From: Anaerolineaceae bacterium 46_22
Lineage (GTDB): Bacteria; Chloroflexota; Anaerolineae; Anaerolineales; Anaerolineaceae
Length of the DNA: 13,934 nucleotides
Reading direction: 5' to 3'
Assembly (NCBI GenBank): GCA_001508595.1
Contig: LGHA01000016.1
Coordinates: 1 to 13,934, forward strand
Below, one piece after another: positions 7,969-13,934 of the stretch (positions within the stretch are counted from its first letter, which is position 1; each line of letters opens with the position of its first letter). The position numbers and the translations under genes are program-made. Under the pieces are notes generated by a model. That model saw nothing but the letters and a program-made list of their open reading frames with translations. It was not told the DNA's origin and did not search any database.

Positions 7969-10749
7969 ATGGATAAAGAAATCAATATTGTTGTTAATGG
8001 TAAAGATGTCCGAGTAGAACAGAAGTATTTTGATTGGCCTTTGTTAAAATTCCTGCGAGAAGAACTTCGTCGGACGGGGACAAAGCAGGGCTGTGACAGC
8101 AAAGGCACCTGCGGTTTATGCAAGGTGATCATCGATGGGAAGGCAAGGATCTCATGTGTCAGAAAGATGTCAAGCCTGGATGGTGCTGTCATCGAAACCA
8201 TTGAGAACCTGGCGGTCCATGACGGCATTCCGCACCCATTAATTCAAACCGTGATACAGGATGGCATTTTCCAATGCGGTTTCTGTGCATCCGGCGCAAT
8301 TTTATCGGCAAAAGCCTTATTGGACGAAACCCTTAACCCATCAGACAAAGAGATTGAACGTGCAATTTCTGGCACTTTATGCCGTTGTGCAGGTCTTAAC
8401 CGAATGGATCAATCCATTAAACGGGCTGCTGGCATTTTAAGGGGGGACATCGAGAGTACCTGGACAGAAGAAGACACCGCCAATGAATATATGAGCATTG
8501 AGAAGCTGACCGGTCAGAAAATTTATACTGATGACTTAAGCTTTGACGGCATGCTGATTGCAAAGGCAGTCAGGGCGAATATCCCGCATGGTAAAGTGAA
8601 AAAGATTGATGTCAGCGAAGCCGAAAAAATGCCCGGGATCGTGAAGGTCTTAACCAGCAAAGATATACCCGGAGAAAATATATATGGCCTGGTTGTGCTG
8701 GATCAACAGGTTTTTTGCGATGATGTGGTACGGTACGTCGGTGATACTTTAGCTTTGGTGATCGGCGAAACCGAAGAACAGGTCGAGGAAGCGATTAAAG
8801 CAGTCGATGTAGAAATTGAACCCTTAGCGGTTGTTTCCACAATTGCGGATGCGCTTAAAGCTGATGCACCTGTGTTACATACAAGGCTGAAGGATGTTTA
8901 TCCAGATATGCCCAACGTCTTGAAACATTTTCACGTTCGAAAAGGAGATCCTGAAAAGGGTTTTGCAGAAGCAGATTTGATCTACGAGCAGCGTTATCGC
9001 GTCCCCTTTGTAGAACACGCTTACATGGAACCCGAAACCAGCATCGGCGTTTTGGAGGCCGATGGCACCGTCAAGGTTTATGTGGGCAGCCAGGGACCAG
9101 TAGAAGACCGTGAGCAGGTTGCACAGGTGTTGGGGCTCGAGGAAGAAAAGGTGCAAATTGCACACATGTACATGGGCGGGGGTTTTGGCGGAAAGGAAGA
9201 CATCGCCGGCCAGATCCATGCGGCTTTGGCGGCGTATCGTACGGGCAAACCGGTTAAGGTGCAATGGAGCCGCGAAGAATCAATTGTTGTCAGTTATAAG
9301 CGGCATGCAGCAGAACTTTATTACAAAATGGGCATGACCAGGGATGGGAAACTCGTGGCAGCAGACGTGAAGGTTTATGGCGATACCGGCGCCTATGCCT
9401 CCGCTGGGGAGACGGTGCTGTTTCGCATGATGGCTTTTGCCTGCGGTCCCTACGAGATGCCCAATGTTGAAGTGAACACATACGCCGTTCACACCAACAA
9501 CAACCCGGCTGGTGCGTTTCGAGGCTACGGCAGTCCACAGGTTGCCTTTGCAGCAGAAACACACATTCAGCATATGATTGACACATTGGGACTTGATCCC
9601 ATTGAAACAAGGCTGATGCATGCACTTGACTACGGCAAGGCGACCATCACTGGTGATGTGCTGACTGAGGACGTCGGTGCAGGCATGGTTCAATGCTTGA
9701 ACGCCCTGAAAACTGAATTAGAGAAAACAGAGATGCCGCAAGTCGGCGAGAATGAAAAACTGGGCGTGGGGATTGCCTGTGCGTATAAGAACGTCGGGCT
9801 TGGGATCAGCGTCCCAGATCGATCCAGTGCGCAGGTCAGCCTTGAAAAGGACGGCAGATTTTTGGTCAGGCACGGCGGCACGGATATGGGGCAGGGGTCG
9901 AACCAGGTTGTAGCGACCATTACCTCACGGGTGTTGGGAATTCCTTTGAAGGATATTCGCGTGCATACGGGGGATACCCGGGAAGATCCGCACGGAGGCA
10001 TCACAACAGCCTCCCGGGCGACTTTTGTGACGGGAAATGCGGCAAAATTAGCTGCTGAGGGCTTGCGAGGAATGCTCTGGGAAACCATTTCACAAGAATT
10101 TGGGATTTCGGAAGATCTAATTGAAATTCGGGACGGCGTTTTTGTAAATAACGAGACAGGCGGCGAGATCATCCCCCTGAAAACCCTGTCATCCGGTGCA
10201 AGCCAGTTTGCATATATGGCAGATTATGAAGCACCGCAAACCCAGGCACCCTTTGAGGAAATCCCATCTTACCCTGGCGTACCGAAAGCACCCTTACACT
10301 TTGCCTATGACTTTGGGGCACAAGCTGCGATCCTGGCGGTGAACCTGGAAACCGGCGCAGTGAAAGTCCATAAGATCATTGCGGCGCACGACTCAGGAGA
10401 ACCGCTTATTTATAAAAATGTTATCGGGCAAATAGAAGGGGCGGTGGTCCAGGGGCTGGGGTATGCATTGAGCGAAAACTTTATCATCGAAGAGGGCATG
10501 CCAAAGACGAAACGGTTAAAGGAATTAGGGCTGCTGCGCTTCAGGGATATCCCCGAGATTGTCGCCATCCCGATCACCGATCCGCACCCGAAGGGTCCCT
10601 TTGGCGCAAAGGGCATGGGAGAATTGGCGCTCTCACCGACTGCGCCAGCGGTGATTAATGCGATCCATGATGCGACAGGTGTGTGGGTGAGAGAACTGCC
10701 GGCGACTCAGGAGCGAGTCAAGCAAGCGCTTGAGGGGAAGGGTGAATAG
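7969..10749 (+). CDS. Fused [2Fe-2S]-molybdopterin hydroxylase, xanthine dehydrogenase type
   Basis: This is a cytoplasmic molybdenum hydroxylase of the xanthine oxidase family, which inserts water-derived oxygen into a heterocycle or aldehyde and passes electrons through iron-sulfur clusters. Its 926 residues combine two modules usually found as separate subunits. The first is an N-terminal iron-sulfur module with ferredoxin-type cysteines C42, C48, C51, C63 and helical-domain cysteines C103, C106, C138, C140. The second is a complete Mo-cofactor module from about 170. Active-site features are Q375, GGGFGGKED (E410), R486, AFRGYG (516-521), MGQGSNQV (640-647) and the catalytic base E885 in KGMGELAL. 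E410 and R486 occupy the places of bovine xanthine oxidoreductase Glu802 and Arg880, with the same 32-residue spacing from R486 to the AFRG arginine, which favours a purine-like substrate. The architecture equals that of E. coli XdhD and of selenium-dependent xanthine dehydrogenases. No FAD domain or FAD-subunit gene is seen. Start: ATG with AAGGA (7956-7960) eight bases upstream. Confidence 0.92.
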   Translation: MDKEINIVVNGKDVRVEQKYFDWPLLKFLREELRRTGTKQGCDSKGTCGLCKVIIDGKARISCVRKMSSLDGAVIETIENLAVHDGIPHPLIQTVIQDGIFQCGFCASGAILSAKALLDETLNPSDKEIERAISGTLCRCAGLNRMDQSIKRAAGILRGDIESTWTEEDTANEYMSIEKLTGQKIYTDDLSFDGMLIAKAVRANIPHGKVKKIDVSEAEKMPGIVKVLTSKDIPGENIYGLVVLDQQVFCDDVVRYVGDTLALVIGETEEQVEEAIKAVDVEIEPLAVVSTIADALKADAPVLHTRLKDVYPDMPNVLKHFHVRKGDPEKGFAEADLIYEQRYRVPFVEHAYMEPETSIGVLEADGTVKVYVGSQGPVEDREQVAQVLGLEEEKVQIAHMYMGGGFGGKEDIAGQIHAALAAYRTGKPVKVQWSREESIVVSYKRHAAELYYKMGMTRDGKLVAADVKVYGDTGAYASAGETVLFRMMAFACGPYEMPNVEVNTYAVHTNNNPAGAFRGYGSPQVAFAAETHIQHMIDTLGLDPIETRLMHALDYGKATITGDVLTEDVGAGMVQCLNALKTELEKTEMPQVGENEKLGVGIACAYKNVGLGISVPDRSSAQVSLEKDGRFLVRHGGTDMGQGSNQVVATITSRVLGIPLKDIRVHTGDTREDPHGGITTASRATFVTGNAAKLAAEGLRGMLWETISQEFGISEDLIEIRDGVFVNNETGGEIIPLKTLSSGASQFAYMADYEAPQTQAPFEEIPSYPGVPKAPLHFAYDFGAQAAILAVNLETGAVKVHKIIAAHDSGEPLIYKNVIGQIEGAVVQGLGYALSENFIIEEGMPKTKRLKELGLLRFRDIPEIVAIPITDPHPKGPFGAKGMGELALSPTAPAVINAIHDATGVWVRELPATQERVKQALEGKGE

Positions 10750-10876
10750 GTAACACGCTAAAACGGCCTTTGTCTTACATCGGATATTCTGAATAATTAA
10801 TGATATGTGTGTATTTAGTTGTTAAAGTTCGAGTTTTTTCAGAAGAGTCATTAAAGTTTTTGCTTTTTCGCGAGGG

Positions 10877-10892
10877 TATAATCTAAGGAGGG
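10877..10892 (+). promoter_or_regulatory. Orphan -10 box and strong Shine-Dalgarno with no ordinary gene
   Basis: A perfect TATAAT (10877-10882) is followed two bases later by AAGGAGGG (10885-10892), an ideal ribosome-binding site. The start codon expected 5-9 bases on is missing: the sequence goes straight into the inverted-repeat element at 10898. No good -35 is visible, and the -10 and Shine-Dalgarno are too close for a normal leader. This may be the remnant of a gene start cut off by insertion of the repeat element, or coincidence. The stretch before it (10750-10870) shows no gene and no clear terminator hairpin. Confidence 0.35.
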
Positions 10893-10897
10893 TATTT

Positions 10898-11000
10898 CCC
10901 CGCAGCTTGCTGCGAAATTGTCCAGCAAAATCTGTCCCGAAGGGAGAAATCCTGTAATGCGCCGAAGCTTGCTACGGGGATAAGGATTTCAAAGATTTTG
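10898..11000 (+). repeat. Compact element of nested inverted repeats (REP/MITE-like or structured RNA)
   Basis: Several inverted repeats nest within about 100 bp. Hairpin A is CGCAGC-TT-GCTGCG (10901-10914). An outer helix pairs CAAAATCT (10926-10933) with AGATTTTG (10993-11000). Inside it lie a small hairpin TCCC-GAA-GGGA (10935-10945) and a helix of AAATCCT (10947-10953) with AGGATTT (10983-10989). That helix encloses hairpin CCGAAGC/GCTACGG (10962-10977, one mismatch). The two larger hairpins share the core AGCTTGCT and the element is bounded by CCCCG (10898-10902) and CGGGG (10975-10979), as in REP pairs. Whether it is a repetitive extragenic element, a MITE or a folded RNA cannot be settled from one copy. 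It sits exactly where the sequence changes to the AT-rich accessory region. Confidence 0.55.
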
Positions 11001-11062
11001 TTTTACTGAATAAAAAAATGAAAATGATTTGATGAATATATTCTATAACGGAAGGGTAATTG

Positions 11063-11512
11063 ATGAAGAGCTATATTTTTGACACAAATATTTTTAATCA
11101 TATAACAGACGACAAAGATATTGACATTACACCACTTTATAAAATTAAGTGTTTTGTCACACATATACAATACGATGAAATTCAACAAACAACTGATAAC
11201 ACAAGGAGGTCTCGTTTAGACAAGGTGTTTTTTCTGTTACCTCAAAAAGAAATTCCAACATTGTCTGCTGTTTATGGTATATCTCGTTATGGTAAAGCAA
11301 AGTACGGTAATGGGGAATTGTTTAAAAAAATGTTGGAAAGCCTTAATAAAAAAAATAAAAATAAACCAAACAATCGAAAAGACATCTTAATTGCAGAGAC
11401 AGCATTTGCAAACCAACTAACATTGGTGACACATGATATAGATTTATATTCAGTTATGACCAAATGTGGTGGGGCAAGTTGTAATTTATATCATTTGTTG
11501 ACCACAGAATGA
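11063..11512 (+). CDS. PIN-domain protein (VapC-like putative ribonuclease)
   Basis: The 149-residue protein has the PIN-domain layout of Mg-dependent RNases. It starts with a beta strand ending in D7-T8-N9 (YIFDTNIFNHI) and has a middle acidic E39 in HIQYDEI. A later D107 lies in RKDILIAETAFA, and the closing strand LVTHDIDL has D125. These match the four usual acidic positions, so the protein is probably active. PIN proteins are often toxins of VapBC modules, but no antitoxin-sized gene lies directly upstream or downstream, so the role is uncertain. A lysine/asparagine-rich stretch (KKNKNKPNNRK, about 96-106) precedes the second acidic motif. The start is ATG at 11063 with Shine-Dalgarno GGAAGGG (11050-11056); a TTG at 11060 is a less likely alternative. 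The gene is clearly more AT-rich than the upstream genes and stands next to a restriction-modification locus, suggesting acquisition by transfer. Confidence 0.7.
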   Translation: MKSYIFDTNIFNHITDDKDIDITPLYKIKCFVTHIQYDEIQQTTDNTRRSRLDKVFFLLPQKEIPTLSAVYGISRYGKAKYGNGELFKKMLESLNKKNKNKPNNRKDILIAETAFANQLTLVTHDIDLYSVMTKCGGASCNLYHLLTTE

Positions 11513-11651
11513 ATTTGTTGATAAGATGTTTATTAGCATTAAGGATAAAGCCAATTGGTACAGTGGCCTGAAATACAATTAACAAAGTCAACCGCATAAT
11601 CTATCGCATAAATTGAGTTAAACTAAATCCGAAAATTTTCCAAAGCCTGCG

Positions 11652-11660
11652 TGTTATAAT
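11652..11660 (+). promoter_or_regulatory. Extended -10 promoter of hsdM
   Basis: TGTTATAAT (11652-11660) is an extended -10 (TGn plus a perfect TATAAT). No -35 is recognisable at 16-18 bp, as is common for this promoter class. Transcription would start near 11667, giving a leader of about 32 nt before hsdM. The preceding gap from 11513 holds no convincing gene. Confidence 0.55.
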
Positions 11661-11698
11661 CTAACAGAACATCATTATAGAAACGGGGTTCTTACTAC

Positions 11699-13423
11699 AT
11701 GGTCAATAACTTCAAAGAAAAAGCAAACTTCATCTGGCAGGTGGCGGACGACCTCCTGCGCGGGACGTTCAAAGCCCACGAATATGGGGATGTTATTCTC
11801 CCCTTTGTGGTTCTCCGCAGGCTAGACCAGGTGCTTGAGCCAAACAAAGATGAAGTAATCAAGCAATATGAGCAATTCAAGAGCACATTGGACGAAGAAC
11901 AGCTTGAACCAGTGTTAGGGCAGGCTGCAGGAGGGACTAATTTTTACAATCACTCTTTCTATGACCTGCGAAGGCTGACACAAGACCCAAACAATATCGA
12001 ATTGAATTTCATTAACTATCTGAATGGTTACTCTAAAAATGTTCGGGAGATTATTGAAAATTTCCAGTTGGATTCAATTATTTCCAAGCTGGCTAAGAAT
12101 GATTTGCTTTATAGATTGGTTGATATGTTTGCAGGTGTTGACCTGAGTCCTAATAATGTTACCAATCATGAGATGGGATACATCTTTGAAGAGTTGCTCA
12201 GGCGGTTTTCAGAAATGTCCAATGAGACCGCTGGTGAACATTACACCCCTCGTGAAGTAATCCGTTTGATGGTGAGTTTATTATTAGCAGAGCATAAGGA
12301 TGAATTGCAGGGAAAGGGTATCATCCGTTCTGTCTATGACCCAGCCTGTGGGACAGGTGGCATGCTCATTACTGCAAAAGACTACATTCAAAATGAAATC
12401 AACCCCGATTTGGAAGTGGTCATGTATGGACAGGAGCTTAATGAACAAACCTATGCCATTGCCAAGTCAGATGTGCTGATAATGGGGGAGAATGCTGAAA
12501 ATATCCGATTGGGGAACAGCTTTACACAGGATAAATTCAAAGGGCAGAAGTTCTCATATATGCTCAGTAATCCCCCCTTTGGTGTAAGTTGGAAAAAAGA
12601 ACAAAATTTCATCAAGAAAGAAGCCAACGACCCCCATGGCCGTTTTCATGCTGGGACTCCCCGTTCAAGCGATGGTTCGCTTTTGTTCTTACAGCATATG
12701 ATTTCAAAAATGGAATCAGGCGACAGTCGAATTGCCATAATTTTCAATGGCTCACCATTATTTTCAGGTGATGCGGGTTCTGGTGAAAGTGATATTCGTA
12801 AGTGGATTATTGAGAATGATTGGCTGGAAGCGATTGTGGCGATGCCAACTGAAATGTTTTATAACACAGGTATTGCAACTTATATTTGGATTATCACAAA
12901 TCGAAAACCACAAAAACGTAGAGGAAAAGTTCAACTGATTAATGCCGTTGATTACTATTCATCTATGCCTCAGAGTCTTGGTAACAAACGCAAATATTTC
13001 ACAGATGAACATATTCAGGAAATTACAGAGATATTTGGTGGTTTTTCTGAATCGAAAGTATGTAAGATTTTTGATAATGCTGATTTTGGATTTACAAAAG
13101 TCAAGGTTGAACGACCAAAATATGATACTCAGGGAAAAATTAAAAGAGATAAGAGCGGAACCCCAAAACCAGATTCGGGTTTACGAGATTATGAAAAAAT
13201 CCCCTTGAAAGAGGATATCGATGAATACTTTAAGCGTGAGGTTTTACCTCATGTTCCTGATGCCTGGATGGATAGAAGTTGGGATAGGGTTGGATATGAA
13301 ATCAGTTTTACACAGTATTTCTATCAATTTGAACCATTGCGTTCATTAGAAGAGATAAAAGCAGACATCATTGACTTGGAAGAAAAAACCAAAGGGTTGT
13401 TAGGGGAGATTATTGATAGATGA
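11699..13423 (+). CDS. hsdM: Type I restriction-modification DNA methyltransferase subunit HsdM
   Basis: HsdM transfers a methyl group from S-adenosylmethionine to adenine N6 in the recognition site. Two copies join one HsdS to form the methylase, and HsdR adds restriction. The 574-residue protein is full length. It has an N-terminal HsdM helical domain (about 5-150, opening with NFIWQVADDLLRGTFKAHEYG) and the connecting HYTPREVIRLMV (181-192). The SAM-binding motif I is DPACGTGG (214-221), the catalytic motif IV is NPPFG (291-295), and DGSLLFLQHMI (325-335) is also conserved. The C-terminal part contains FGFTKVKVERP and ends in a helical segment (EEIKADIIDLEEKTKGLL) that usually contacts HsdS. 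The ATG has only a weak Shine-Dalgarno (GGGG about ten bases upstream), but the N-terminus matches the family. The stop overlaps the hsdS start (ATGA), indicating translational coupling. The region is AT-rich, like the neighbouring PIN gene. No hsdR is in the window. Confidence 0.95.
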   Translation: MVNNFKEKANFIWQVADDLLRGTFKAHEYGDVILPFVVLRRLDQVLEPNKDEVIKQYEQFKSTLDEEQLEPVLGQAAGGTNFYNHSFYDLRRLTQDPNNIELNFINYLNGYSKNVREIIENFQLDSIISKLAKNDLLYRLVDMFAGVDLSPNNVTNHEMGYIFEELLRRFSEMSNETAGEHYTPREVIRLMVSLLLAEHKDELQGKGIIRSVYDPACGTGGMLITAKDYIQNEINPDLEVVMYGQELNEQTYAIAKSDVLIMGENAENIRLGNSFTQDKFKGQKFSYMLSNPPFGVSWKKEQNFIKKEANDPHGRFHAGTPRSSDGSLLFLQHMISKMESGDSRIAIIFNGSPLFSGDAGSGESDIRKWIIENDWLEAIVAMPTEMFYNTGIATYIWIITNRKPQKRRGKVQLINAVDYYSSMPQSLGNKRKYFTDEHIQEITEIFGGFSESKVCKIFDNADFGFTKVKVERPKYDTQGKIKRDKSGTPKPDSGLRDYEKIPLKEDIDEYFKREVLPHVPDAWMDRSWDRVGYEISFTQYFYQFEPLRSLEEIKADIIDLEEKTKGLLGEIIDR

Positions 13424-13839
13424 AAGCATACTCAAGATACAAACAAAGTGATATTACTTTTATCGGAGATATACCAGAACAATGGGAAATTCAACGCCTG
13501 GGTAGCATCGGTTATTTTTCTGCAAGTGGTATTGATAAAAAAAGTGTTGATGGGCAAGAAGAAATCCTAATGGCAAATTATACCGATGTCTATGGAAACA
13601 AAACAAATGCAATAGAAGCTGAGCATGATTTCATGATAACAACTGCACCAAAGACAAAAATCAAGCAACATAGTCTAAAGCAGGGAGACATCCTTTTTAC
13701 TCCAAGTTCCGAAACGATTGATGAAATTGGGATATCAGCTGTAGTGTTGGAGGATTTACCTGGTGTTGTGTACAGTTATCATCTTATAAGATTTCGCCCT
13801 ACCATAACAATTGATTTGAATTTTTGTAAGTATCTATGA
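13420..13839 (+). CDS. hsdS: Truncated type I specificity subunit HsdS (first half of TRD1)
   Basis: HsdS reads the DNA target of a type I system and normally has about 400-450 residues with two target-recognition domains separated by conserved helices. Here only 139 codons are open. The start overlaps the hsdM stop in an ATGA junction. The N-terminus has the typical lead-in IGDIPEQWEIQRLG (about 15-28), then TRD1-type sequence with LKQGDILFTPSSETIDEIG (about 86-104) and the exit strand YSYHLIRFRP. It stops in LNFCKYL, where full HsdS proteins go on into the conserved spacer helix. No HsdS-like sequence is evident in any plus-strand frame of the next 95 bases, so a simple frameshift does not restore it. 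The most likely cause is an insertion or deletion at about 13835-13840, making this a broken gene. A genuine half-size subunit is less likely because even the first domain is incomplete. Confidence 0.8.
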   Translation: MKAYSRYKQSDITFIGDIPEQWEIQRLGSIGYFSASGIDKKSVDGQEEILMANYTDVYGNKTNAIEAEHDFMITTAPKTKIKQHSLKQGDILFTPSSETIDEIGISAVVLEDLPGVVYSYHLIRFRPTITIDLNFCKYL

Positions 13840-13934
13840 GTCTACTGAAAAAACGACTGGACAAATTTTATCCTAATTATCGATTCGCGAAAAAATGAAG
13901 TTTCACCTATAATTATAACCAGGACAGTTCAAAA
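13838..13934. mobile_element. Possible end of an insertion sequence interrupting hsdS
   Basis: The bases after the premature hsdS stop do not continue HsdS in any plus-strand frame. They begin GAGTCTACTGAAAAAACGAC, which in style resembles terminal inverted repeats of some insertion sequences; this is an impression from memory, not a match. A TATAAT at 13908-13913 could serve as the -10 of a transposase promoter reading out of the window. No transposase codes within the visible 97 bases and the other end is outside, so the call is tentative. Confidence 0.3.

Noticed and set aside
8875..10172. Antisense open frames inside the molybdenum hydroxylase gene (8875-9264, 9280-9693, 9690-10172)
   Set aside because: The hydroxylase reading is certain over this whole span; the opposite-strand products resemble no protein family.
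10898..10979. Two related AGCTTGCT hairpins considered as CRISPR repeats
   Set aside because: Only two non-identical units, each self-complementary, with no regular spacers and no cas genes.
11509..11571. A 20-codon frame whose ATG overlaps the stop of the PIN gene (ATGA)
   Set aside because: It has no Shine-Dalgarno, is too short for a known antitoxin and its product (MNLLIRCLLALRIKPIGTVA) shows no domain; the overlap is probably chance.

Overview
The window looks like a chromosomal piece of a free-living bacterium. The gene mix (a fused iron-sulfur/molybdopterin hydroxylase, a DUF4230-like membrane protein, a YghO-like acyltransferase, a GTG-started ftsH) would fit an anaerobic Chloroflexota such as an Anaerolineae member. 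That placement is inference from gene style only; no rRNA or other taxonomic marker is present.

Left part (1-5814): the 3' end of an AMP-binding acyl-CoA ligase on the + strand meets a block of four minus-strand genes, with a bidirectional terminator at the junction. Read in transcription order the block holds a thioredoxin-fold/six-hairpin protein of the YyaL/SPATA20 (DUF255) family, elongation factor P, a small eight-cysteine protein of unknown function, and the membrane AAA+ protease FtsH. efp and ftsH each have a recognisable promoter. The theme is housekeeping: translation, protein quality control and probably redox.

Middle part (6006-10749): three plus-strand genes. These are a GNAT-superfamily acyltransferase, a single-span membrane protein resembling DUF4230, and a 926-residue molybdenum hydroxylase that fuses two [2Fe-2S] clusters to the catalytic Mo domain and has no FAD part. 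Its active site carries equivalents of the purine-binding Glu and Arg of xanthine dehydrogenase, so a purine-type substrate is favoured.

Right part (about 10870-13934): an accessory region. It opens with a -10 box and an ideal Shine-Dalgarno sequence that lead into no ordinary gene, followed immediately by a compact element of nested inverted repeats. Then come an AT-rich solitary PIN-domain gene, a type I restriction-modification hsdM with its own extended -10 promoter, and an hsdS that overlaps hsdM by 4 nt but stops after 139 codons. The final 95 bases look foreign to hsdS and may be the end of an insertion sequence. No hsdR is visible. The most noteworthy items are the structured element at the island edge, the truncated hsdS, the purine-type hydroxylase without a flavin subunit, and the arginine at the tip of EF-P where lysine is usual. 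I found no convincing wholly new multi-gene system.
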